NCBI GenBank assembly: GCA_036245805.1
Contig: BTRK01000001.1
Span: 38,080,995-38,144,994, forward strand
Source of the DNA: Pristionchus mayeri
Lineage: Eukaryota; Nematoda; Chromadorea; Rhabditida; Neodiplogasteridae
Direction: 5' to 3'
DNA: 64,000 nucleotides
Below are positions 50,001 through 56,200 of this stretch, piece by piece. The translations under genes and the position numbers were made by a program. The stretch's first letter is position 1; each line of letters starts with the position of its first letter. The notes beneath the pieces are model-generated. The model was not told the origin of the DNA. It searched no databases and saw only the letters and a program-made list of their open reading frames with translations.

Positions 50001-51497
50001 TTTAGGTTTTTAGTTAGACTTAGTATTAGGCTTCCCCCAGGGTGTCAGCAAACTAGTAGCACAGACCACTTCCTAATCATTAGACGCAGCATCCAAGCAG
50101 CGGGTTTATTCTAAGCGCAATCAGTCAAAACGCCAGAATTTAAAGTCGTGTTAAAAATGTGATAGAGCTACCTAGTCGGCACTTGTTCGATAATTGATAG
50201 ACCCTCTCCTTTCTCCCCTACCCCAATCATTTCTTGGTATCTCTCCCTGCTTTTCCGCCATACAACCCCTCTGCGATGAGGAGGGAATGGGAAATGATAG
50301 GGGAGAGGGGAGGGAGTGGGCCAAATATCCAAGAAGTGCCACCTAGTCATTTTAAAGTTTTTTTTAAAATTAAAGAAACGCACTTTTAAATTGCGATCGA
50401 TGAACTTGCTCTCGTTGCACGGCCGGTAGATGATGCCGCACAACATCGGACGGAGCACTTCCCAGCATCTGCAACGATCGATTGATTGGCACTATGTCGG
50501 ATGAGAACTGGGACATCATGCCGCCTTTGATGTATCAAAGGCGGCATGACGTCATAGTTCTGATCCGACTTAGTGCCGATTGATTTGATCTCCTTTTCGC
50601 AGTAACGTTCGAAGAGCACCAAAGTGGTCGGTCGGTTCTTTCCATCTACTTCAATGCTATTTTTCCCTAATCAATCTTTATACCCAAAAACATTAAGCTC
50701 CATTAAGAAAAAATACCAGGTAAGAGCAGTTTGGTCTGTCGGATCAATGACAGCTCAATGACACTAAATATAGAGAATCTCACTCGGGAAGTCCTTTGAG
50801 CACCTCGTACTCTTGGGGAAACGGCTGTCTGCTGGGCACGTACTTGTAGTCTATCAGCTGGTCGAAACAAGACTCGCCTGAGGGCACCACGCCTGAATGA
50901 GCTGATTAACTAGTTAGATATACAGAATGGCGCTAGGCTGGATAGAACTAAGACGTCGTGTACGCCTTTGATATATCACAGGCAACCTGACGTCACAGTT
51001 CTCATCCAACCTAGTTTTTCCATGGCTTTCCACAAAAAGCAATAAATGAATCCCTAACAATCGTTGCATCCCACCCTTTTTTTGCCCAATTGCAAGGCCA
51101 CATCTCACGTCTCATAATGAAAATGGTTCTACGCCAAAATAGCGTGAAAATCGGCGTTAAGGTGATGCGAAAATGCGATGGAAATTTTGAAAACTCACAA
51201 CTGGAGGTAGAGTCGTTGCTGGGGAACGGCAGCTGTGCGTGGCACAGCTCATTGTACGTCCACAGCCTCTTGCCGAGCTCCTTGTTTCGCTTGTGCGCTC
51301 GATCAAGGCCCTAAATACATACTTTAGATATAAATAAACAATTATTTTTTACAATACTAAAGAAATAATGTTAAACAAAAACAAACCAGCTTTCTCGGAT
51401 TTTCTGTTGTCGTTTGCGACTTGGCGACTTCATTGTCCAGTGACCCACTCGATGAGACGATGAGTAGTAGGGCAAGCGAGACTATGACTACCCTCAT
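23509..51497 (-). CDS. Gene Q2: complete Smoothened-like class F receptor with very long tail, 49 exons
   Basis: I assembled 49 minus-strand exons from the ATG at 51,497 to a TGA at 23,509-23,511. Every splice junction keeps phase, giving 5,577 nt (1,858 residues plus stop). Order: signal peptide (1-18), Cys-rich domain (about 60-228), TM1-TM5 (239-450), charged intracellular loop 3 (452-564), TM6 (566-586), TM7 (666-693), tail (696-1858). Class F receptors transduce Hedgehog (Smoothened) or Wnt (Frizzled) signals at the plasma membrane. The ectodomain favours Smoothened: a CW..L.PMLC..IYRPC block, then a Cys-rich linker ending PCRNPL just before TM1. Loop 2 has the class F GVCSVG cysteine. 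The Frizzled KTxxxW motif after TM7 is not visible. Copies P and Q1 support the exon model. The assignment comes from motifs remembered for the family, and the tail matches nothing I know. One transcript is inferred from phase continuity; a split into two genes is possible but no stop or poly(A) site interrupts it. Confidence 0.72.
25066..25155. mobile_element. CRE-family MITE in Q2 intron 44
   Basis: A palindrome with CTAGGTCGGATGAGAACTA at one end and its complement at the other, around ACATATCAAAGGCGGTATGA. The octamer is mutated in both arms. Confidence 0.65.
27018..27362. mobile_element. MITE with GGTGATAAGACATTTCGA ends, copy 1
   Basis: A 345-bp foldback element has ends GGTGATAAGACATTTCGACA, flanked by the direct repeat AAACGGAG(G). 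It lies in Q2 intron 39 and is rich in repeated TTTCGAAA motifs. It shares ends with the element at 32,934. Confidence 0.7.
28376..28393 (-). other. DSGxxS phosphodegron motif in Q2 tail
   Basis: Exon 37 encodes DSGVDS at about residues 1365-1370, in the context GADSGVDSLAS. DSG-hydrophobic-x-S is the recognition site of the beta-TrCP F-box protein once both serines are phosphorylated, as in beta-catenin and I-kappa-B. The paralogue P keeps DSGIDSIAS at the same exon position although flanking residues have changed. Degron function is inferred, not shown. Confidence 0.6.
30095..30253. mobile_element. GGCACTTCTT-family MITE in Q2 intron 31
   Basis: Ends GGCACTTCTTCGGTTTTTGG and its complement flank a C run and a GATTTTCGGCCGCTCAACCC core shared with the family. 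Confidence 0.65.
30262..30632. repeat. Foldback element adjoining Q2 exon 31
   Basis: Inverted ends (CTAGGGATGCCAAATCGGC and GCCGATTTCGCATCACTA) span about 370 bp and finish six to eight bases from the donor of exon 31. Sequence of the same family occurs near 49,060. Confidence 0.65.
32566..32648. mobile_element. CRE-family MITE in Q2 intron 26
   Basis: A palindrome GGATGAGAACTGTGACGTC...TGACGTCATAGTTCTCATCC centred on TTGATATATCA, lying about 20 bp left of exon 26. Both arms retain GACGTC. Confidence 0.65.
32934..33208. mobile_element. MITE with GGTGGTAAGACATTTCGA ends, copy 2
   Basis: A 275-bp foldback element of the same family as 27,018-27,362. It is flanked by CCTGAACCG on both sides (32,925-32,933 and 33,209-33,217). 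It ends only about 30 bp from the donor of Q2 exon 25, so it may influence splicing there. Confidence 0.7.
33490..33740. repeat. Inverted pair of Ser/Leu-type tRNA-like sequences
   Basis: The plus copy has CATGGCCGAGTGGTCTGAGG and GGTTCGAATCCTGCC; the minus copy has CATGGCCTAGTGGTCTAAGG and GGTTCGAATCGCACC. A and B boxes are good but the acceptor stem pairs poorly. It lies in Q2 intron 24. Confidence 0.6.
33790..33905. repeat. Short palindrome in Q2 intron 24
   Basis: AGAGTTCCAAAATCAGGTAT and its complement flank CGACCGGTCG. The outer sequence GTTGCACTCCACCA.TGGG recurs near 6,657 and 48,650. Confidence 0.6.
33979..34297. repeat. TIR element in Q2 intron 24
   Basis: Ends CCTAGTGTTGGCG and CGCCAACACTATCGG are inverted and about 320 bp apart; no frame of interest inside. 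Confidence 0.5.
34445..34600 (+). repeat. SINE body fragment in Q2 intron 23
   Basis: GGTAAAGGTGCAACAACGTC through TGTCCCTGCTGTCCAAAGTG to TCTCGCGACCGAGG matches the body of the repeat at 18,545-18,815. Confidence 0.55.
34901..36099. repeat. Large near-perfect palindrome in Q2 intron 23
   Basis: Arms at 34,901-35,487 and 35,505-36,099 are reverse complements with a 17-bp loop. The left end TTGAATAGCCCATATGGTCC pairs with GGACCATATGGGCTATTCAA. Open frames on opposite strands in the arms are mirror images of each other. It is likely a foldback transposon; its transcript would form a very long hairpin. Confidence 0.85.
37026..46535 (-). CDS. Q2 exons 8-20: seven-transmembrane core and expanded intracellular loop 3
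   Basis: Exons: 46439-46535 (TM1), 46120-46248 (TM2), 45512-45576, 42514-42651 (TM3), 42238-42337 (TM4), 41849-41990 (TM5), 41356-41438, 38968-39124, 38530-38626 (loop 3), 38210-38329 (TM6), 37676-37804, 37189-37276 and 37026-37080 (TM7). Hydrophobic runs are clear in each TM exon. Loop 1 has SECKL and loop 2 has DGIAGVCSVGLHS, the expected disulfide cysteines. TM6 begins YTLRALCLC, with the basic residue where class F receptors keep one. Loop 3 is about 110 residues and very rich in Glu, Lys and Arg, much longer than the roughly 30 residues usual in Smoothened. Exon 15 is 18 bp shorter than in Q1, in frame. The intron between exons 10 and 11 holds a 2.7-kb LTR element; introns 14 and 13 hold other insertions. 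Confidence 0.75.
37386..37535. mobile_element. GGCACTTCTT-family MITE in Q2 int 18
   Basis: Left end GGGCACTTCTTCGCTATTTTG; the right end is degraded (GAAGACAAGAAATGCC) after a G homopolymer. It lies between Q2 exons 18 and 19. Confidence 0.55.
37979..38010 (+). repeat. (TC)n microsatellite in Q2 intron 17
   Basis: About 32 bp of uninterrupted CT repeats. Confidence 0.9.
39183..40074. mobile_element. Mariner-like non-autonomous element
   Basis: An 892-bp element has about 24-bp terminal inverted repeats (GGTTGTCTCAAAAGTTTCTG) and TA on both sides (39,181-39,182 and 40,075-40,076), the Tc1/mariner target. No transposase frame is visible. It lies in Q2 intron 14, and no equivalent is seen in the Q1 intron. 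Confidence 0.75.
40364..41126. mobile_element. ~765-bp unclassified insertion in Q2 intron 14
   Basis: The Q1 copy reads straight through AAATCGGATTTCA at about 1,768. In Q2 the sequence is split by about 765 bp with GGAT repeated at both ends. The insert has weakly matching ends (GTGAAGAGG and CTTTACA), an AATAAA, and no long meaningful frame. It could be a solo LTR or a small DNA element. Confidence 0.55.
41460..41526 (+). repeat. tRNA-like (Ser/Leu type) relic in Q2 intron 13
   Basis: Counterpart of 2,115-2,187 with an intact B box. No clear acceptor-stem pairing. Confidence 0.5.
41688..41830. mobile_element. GGCACTTCTT-family MITE in Q2 intron 13
   Basis: Orthologous copy of 2,339-2,480, differing mainly in the length of the C homopolymer. 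Confidence 0.7.
42763..43059 (+). repeat. 5' LTR of the BEL/Pao-like element
   Basis: The 297-bp repeat starts TGTCAAGAGTATAATACTC and ends at GTCAGTTTA, matching 45,132-45,428 with one visible mismatch. A TATA-like GTGGGTATAAGAACC lies near 42,935 and probably marks the element's promoter. Confidence 0.85.
43473..44921 (+). CDS. Gag-like protein of the LTR element (DUF1759-type start)
   Basis: An open frame of about 480 codons starts at ATG 43,473 (MDVPFLSLRALPLPKFDG). The block LPKFDGG...FW.AF...I, followed by K.RYLE.CL.G.A, is the hallmark of the DUF1759 gag region of BEL/Pao elements. The C-terminal third is Arg-rich with scattered cysteines, but no complete CCHC knuckle is evident. It ends before the 3' LTR with no pol. 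The role would be capsid-like RNA packaging; whether this copy still makes protein is unknown. Confidence 0.65.
   Translation: MDVPFLSLRALPLPKFDGGSGFNDFWEAFSDLIDSRSISYELKRRYLECCLEGKALDSYRRLVDTRASYPGIVDHLTRMYTEDVRLLRHRICEQMATLRPESDALEDELDTVRMFQTLSIQLRSMDDNVDNSTYIVRDVLKRFSHRAQRAVYRALLDKTVLCLTHSLDVLETHLKDELFLRSVCSKREPIRSPVRRIVPVGRTRILTGPLRKEARRKATKAEALNKVDDTEVLSMDYSNATSTSDITRSNTFPPSRDPVTTTSLEYRAIKRGQRDHVSWTFSDAVVEKVELSIYLPCEISIVRENDDAFSNSIVVETVNASRSIDEKGTERLSIVLEGELPHLNALDEQAAIVIVDTASLRSSTVPPGGKELGSRPKLLRQRLVPETGSVLTGSISHRRRRAIRPRRLREPGRIWQPRRYLKHRMLHRSQLLYSNQCCSRQTVPENGHRMKPRQCTRIGQNERSCSDHCGPGKASTKIVRQR
45132..45428 (+). repeat. 3' LTR of the BEL/Pao-like element
   Basis: The 297-bp copy of the 5' LTR follows a G-rich polypurine tract and is followed by the CATTC target duplication. 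Confidence 0.85.
46943..51497 (-). CDS. Q2 exons 1-7: signal peptide and Cys-rich ectodomain
   Basis: Exons: 51387-51497, 51199-51310, 50784-50892, 50384-50468, 47944-48023, 47301-47379, 46943-47052. Exon 1 starts MRVVIVSLALLLIVSSSGS, a classic cleavable signal peptide, and this fixes the start. Exons 2-7 hold 13 cysteines. Key blocks are ELCHAQLPFP with SSC across the exon 2/3 join, SCFDQLIDYKYVP, ECWEVLRPMLCGIIYRPC, GECTRVREHCEDAI, ELIDCS, and QCIFPLVYTS to DQCFMPCR. In Smoothened the Cys-rich domain is followed by a linker domain with its own cysteines before TM1; this order and spacing fit that layout. The codon at the exon 5/6 join is split TA|C (Tyr). It would read TAG if the intron were retained; the Q1 copy has AA|G (Lys) here. 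The gap between exons 4 and 5 (48,024-50,383) is intron with purine-rich tracts and MITEs. Confidence 0.75.
50178..50340. mobile_element. GGCACTTCTT-family MITE in Q2 intron 4
   Basis: Same insertion as 8,257-8,419, with the ACCTAGTC duplication preserved on both sides. It was therefore present before the segmental duplication. Confidence 0.75.
50488..50577. mobile_element. CRE-bearing palindromic MITE in Q2 intron 3
   Basis: This is the orthologous copy of the 8,563-8,652 element: same site, same GATTGATT duplication, TGACGTCA retained. Confidence 0.75.
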
Positions 51498-51538
51498 CTT
51501 CGATTATCACTACTGACCCGTAACGGCTATTAGAACAT

Positions 51539-51540
51539 CT
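51539..51540 (-). promoter_or_regulatory. Splice acceptor in Q2 5' UTR (cis or trans)
   Basis: TTCATTACAG lies just upstream of the Q2 start codon, matching the Q1 position. No short exon with a donor is obvious further upstream. Confidence 0.4.
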
Positions 51541-52160
51541 GTAATGAATGACAATAATATTAATAATATTAAAAAAATATATAATATTCATAATAATAAT
51601 GGCATTAGCAAGGAGGAAAGGCAATTATTTCACAAACAACAAACATAAAAAAAGAGCACTGATAACAGCAGAATGAGAACAGAATCGGCTGGCAATAAGG
51701 GCAAAATAAGCGGGAGAGTATAGGCAGAACTGTAGAACGTGGGTTCCGGGAGGAAAGCGTGTGTACTGCCAAGAAACAGCGGATGGGTGTGAATAGAATA
51801 ACGATCTCTGTCAGAAAAATCGTATGGCGCGAGAGAGATTGTTCTCATATCGAAGAGAAAAGAACAAGAGAACGTGCCTTTTACAAGCAGAATTCGCATG
51901 GACGAAAAGCAAAATTGCAATGATTTCATGTACTACTCATATAAAAAGACAGCTCTTTGAATCTCGCGAGTTGCACAAAGCATGCGCGCTCATTGCCAGG
52001 AAACCGAGACTCATTGCGAATAGAATAGAGAGCAGGGAGCGCTGTCTGCAAAAGTCAGGGACTAGAGAATTCGAGAATTGCCGGACGTCAATACTGGGTT
52101 CCTACAGTATCCTAATCTACAAAAATTCAGGCAACATTTTAATTTAATTTATTTTTCTTA

Positions 52161-52340
52161 TCTATACCTATATATAAAGCGCTGTGTGATTCCGTGTGTC
52201 CGGATTGCGAAACAGTTGCGAAACGATTACGAAAGGGGGAGGGAGAGAGATCGCGCGTCAACAAGTTGCGAAACGAGTGATTGCGAAACCTACTCCGCTA
52301 GGACGGGGCCCCCGCCGAAGGCGGGGGACAGCCGGACTAG
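52161..52340 (+). mobile_element. 180-bp non-autonomous Helitron upstream of Q2
   Basis: It starts TCTATACCTATATATAAAGC after an A and ends ACAGCCGGACTAG before a T. A perfect stem (CCCCCGCC..GGCGGGGG) lies ten bases before CTAG. It shares its 5' end with the 926-bp Helitron at 57,906. It sits between the poly(A) signal of P and the Q2 start, about 660 bp upstream of the ATG. The Q1 upstream region has other insertions at this place. Confidence 0.8.
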
Positions 52341-52449
52341 TTTTAAATAAAATTTGTTACGGCGTTTACATTAATTATTTTAGATATATAATTTCATATA
52401 TGCCCGCAACATATCTTAATAATTCTTAAATACATTAAGTTCGAAGAAC

Positions 52450-52455
52450 TTTATT
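52450..52455 (-). terminator. Poly(A) signal of P
   Basis: AATAAA on the minus strand about 825 nt after the P stop. It sits in a GTTATTAATAAAGTTC context also present at 13,924-13,929 and, diverged, at 22,626-22,631. Confidence 0.5.
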
Positions 52456-53279
52456 AATAACTAACAATAACAAGATTACAAAATTGGAAGGCGGTAACAT
52501 TAGAATCAATTCATAAAAAAACAATAGTATGTCAGGGGCGATTGCTAGCTATGGTAACTGGGTGACAACATACAAGAATTTATGGTTTTTTTCTTAGTGA
52601 ATTGGGATGAAGTGAATTTGACGGGGCGGTTGAATTTCACAGGAGTGTCGATGTATGGTAGGAAAGAGAGTGTTTAAAGATTAAAGATTAAGAGAATGAG
52701 GGTTGCAACTAATCAAAACAACGAATTCGATACTGGATGGTTTGCCTAAAAACAAAGAAAGATCATTTGCGAAAGATCAATATTTAAATGCACTTGAGAT
52801 GAATTGCCTTGTTGACACAGTTGAAAAAGTTAGAAAATTAATAATAACAACAAGAGTATTATGCACCTAACTTCGTGAATTTGTAAACAGACGCGTAAAT
52901 CAAAACAGCATGAAATGAGATTGCTCGAAGCATGAAGTACAAAAGTACATAGAAAACGATTAAAGCAAAACATGAGTCAAGTGGATATCATTGGGACAAC
53001 ACAAATGTCCTACTGGGGCCTAACTGTGAGGAATGCTAGCTTCTGACTACGTATTTACGTTAGAGTTATAAAGCTATGGTAGAACGGGGGTATGGGGACG
53101 ATGGTTCGGGAATGGACACTGTAACAGCATAGGACACTAGAACTGCTCGGAAACTGTTACATAAATTGGATATCATTGGGAAATTGGGCGAAAAGCAAGG
53201 ATGCAGCAATCTACGACATCATGGGAGTGGGGAAGAGTCTGGTACTGTAGTGGGAGTACGGTAAAGGGGGCGGAGCCTC

Positions 53280-56200
53280 TCAGAACTCCGGGTCGGGCGC
53301 GGGGGGCTTCTTGGCTGCTGGGTCGGCCTTCGGCTGCGTTCGACTGCCTGTAGAGAGAGAAAATGAAAGAAAGCAAGCAACATCTAGATTTCCTGCATTC
53401 TAAAAGAGCCATTTTTCCCGTCTTCACAATCTTGCTACGTTAACAACAGCTCCTCGATCAAATATTTCTTACGCGAACACACGCATATTCGCCCTCTACC
53501 CCTCACTATGTTTGCAATTCGAAGTCCAATGCGAATTCGCAACGCCTCCCCCCCTCCTCGGATTTCGCAATATGCGTGAGGATGCAATTGCGAATACGCA
53601 ATTCGACTTCGAATTGCCAATTATTCACTCACCCGTCGGCTCCTGCGGAACTTCCTCGTCCACGTACGCGTCCTCGCGAACGGGGAAGCCCGCGACGTGC
53701 GCGCGGTCGTCGAGTAAGTCGCGGAAGTGGCGGAGATGCGCGCCGAGCGTGTGCTCCGACCGGTTGTCCAGCCTGCAAAACACCTTCCATAAGACAATCG
53801 AAGCAAAAAAAATAAATCAAAGCAAAAACAACTTATTTTCGAAAACAACATCTTCGTATGTTGGCTACCACTAGACCACCTCTTCAACACCACGTGGCTA
53901 GCGCATCCCCTCGCCCTTTCGTGGTGCTACCGTATACCTCATCACGTCGGGCATGGTGAGCTCGAGACCGGCGATGACTCTTCGGATCGGCTCCAGGTCG
54001 CCTCCGATCGCCGCCATGACCACGGTCGGGTCTTGGAAGGCACGGTACAGACCCATGTCTGGCAGGCGCGGCGGCTCGTACCGGGGACTGCAATGAGGGC
54101 GCATGGTTTGATTGGCCTCCAAAATTTGTTCGTCATTTTATTGAAGGCCATTGCACAGTTTATCATATTGTTAGAAATTATTAATACATTCTATATTAGG
54201 TTAGCGAGTAATTGAAGAGTTCTTTACACCTCCCATTGATGTTCCTCTTCCAATTGTAAGAGGATGCAATCCAAAAAATCGCCCATCTACCACCATCTCT
54301 CTCCTACATCCTTTGTATGCTCCCCCTCTTCCCTCTTCTCCACATTCCCATCTGCCCTCTCCCATCCCCACATCGTTGCTGCATACCCCCCCCCCCCCAC
54401 TCACCCCTCGGCATCCCTCCTCCTCCCGTAGGCTCTCCCGGTGAGCGAGGCTGCGGTGATGGCCCGCTTGCGCATCAGCTGGTGGAAGTCGTCCGAGTCC
54501 GCGTCCGCAGGGACCTGCGATTGTTTATATTGTGGAGTAGTGTGGTGGTATAAGGCGCCTCTCCATTGCACTCCACATCACCCGGTTTAGAGTATCGCAA
54601 ACTGACCATCGGTGAATCCGAGCCGAGCACTCGATTGATTTCGTCGCGGGTGTAGATATTGTCGCCCAGCATCACGTCGCGACCCGCCAGTGGCCACAGA
54701 ACGTCAGCCAGGTGCAGTTGGTAGTACACCTGACAGAGGATATGATGTGAGAGGAGGGGCAGGATACGGTACATGCTGTGATGAGAGGGCGAAGGTAGGG
54801 TAGATCGTGAACGAAAAGCAGCAAAGTGGACATCCTAAGTCGATTTCAACCTTGTTTTCTTGACACCGAGAAAAATATGTGAGCAGAGTTCAGGATAAGC
54901 ATTAAAGTTTCACGCGAGTGCGCGCTAACCTCAAGCGGGTAGAGCGTCGAGGCGGATAGCGCGCGGATGGCCGCGACGCGAGCGCCAATCTCCGCCAGAG
55001 ACATGCGTGAGATGACCACCGAGGAGACCGAGTAGGGCGAGTTGCGATTCGGGTCCTGAGAGGTCGTGGATGACTGGGGGAAAATCGTTAATATGCCTCC
55101 TGTGAGAACAGGATGCGCAGTGAATGGTGTGGTGTGCGAGATTCACTGCAATCAATTTTGAAATACACGCGGAACGATTTATCGGCTACAAAACATTGAT
55201 AAATCGTTCCGCGTGTATTTAAAAATTGATAGTAGTAAATCTCGCACATCACACCATTGACTACGCTTCCTGTTCTCACAGAAACACTGCTACTTTAATT
55301 CAGAAACACGCAGGTATTTGAATGGTTTTGAATTTCAAGTATACAAACTTGCGCCTCAAGAATTCATAAAACAAGAAAGTCACCTGTCTCTCCCTGCTCT
55401 CCCTGTTGTGCTCCGCCACCCGGTAGCGCATGATCTCCTCGCGAGAGATGCCGCCTGCAAGCACCTTCTTCACTCTTCCTTTCCTTTTCCCCACCCCGTG
55501 CCTTTTTCATTCTTGATTTCCTACACCCCCCCCCCCCCCTTAAAACCTCGCCTCGATTCAATCAAATATCAAATATTCAATCGATATTCCATGATTGCAG
55601 CACCTTTCCCCCCTCCTCCTATACCATCTCCTTACAACCCTATCGATAGGGCATTTCTAGTTCCAGATTTCTAGAGAATCATCTTCTATTATGCCCTATC
55701 TTCTGGCGTCCTTCGTATTCATCCCGATCTTACGATTGTCATTTCTAGCCTCTGTTTATCGTATCTACTGCATATCCCCTACAGTATCCCCGAATACCGT
55801 ACCCTGAGTGTCGAGGGCGAGTCGGAGGTGTGCGACGAGTCGCCTGTGCTCTGGCTGCATCCCGTCCGTCGGGAGATTCTCGAGAGCGGCCCGAAGCTGG
55901 AGCACCAGATCTCTCTGTAGAGGACAAGTGATGCACTCATTTCTCACTCTTATCTAATTATCATACTCCCTTTGTCATCTATATGTGACATGGAAAAGTG
56001 GATACAATAAATCGGGGGTATGACAGAACCGCAACGACAAAAGCGCAAATACGTTTAAAAAATCGCCAGCGACAAAAGCGCAACTCAAAATATCTTACTA
56101 CAGAGCGATGATAGACCTTCGTGGTTGGTACCAACTAATTAGTAATAATGAGCACGATCTACCGTGGGGGCATATGAATGACGTCACCGAAAAAAGTGAC

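Noticed and set aside
46943..51497. Frizzled instead of Smoothened
   Set aside because: The CW..L.PMLC block, the second Cys-rich linker before TM1 and the very long tail fit Smoothened better, and no KTxxxW follows TM7. Not fully excluded without a tree.
51497..53280. P and Q2 as an operon
   Set aside because: A separate poly(A) signal and about 950 bp to the next ATG, with a Helitron and repeats between, do not match the ~100-bp spacing of nematode operons.
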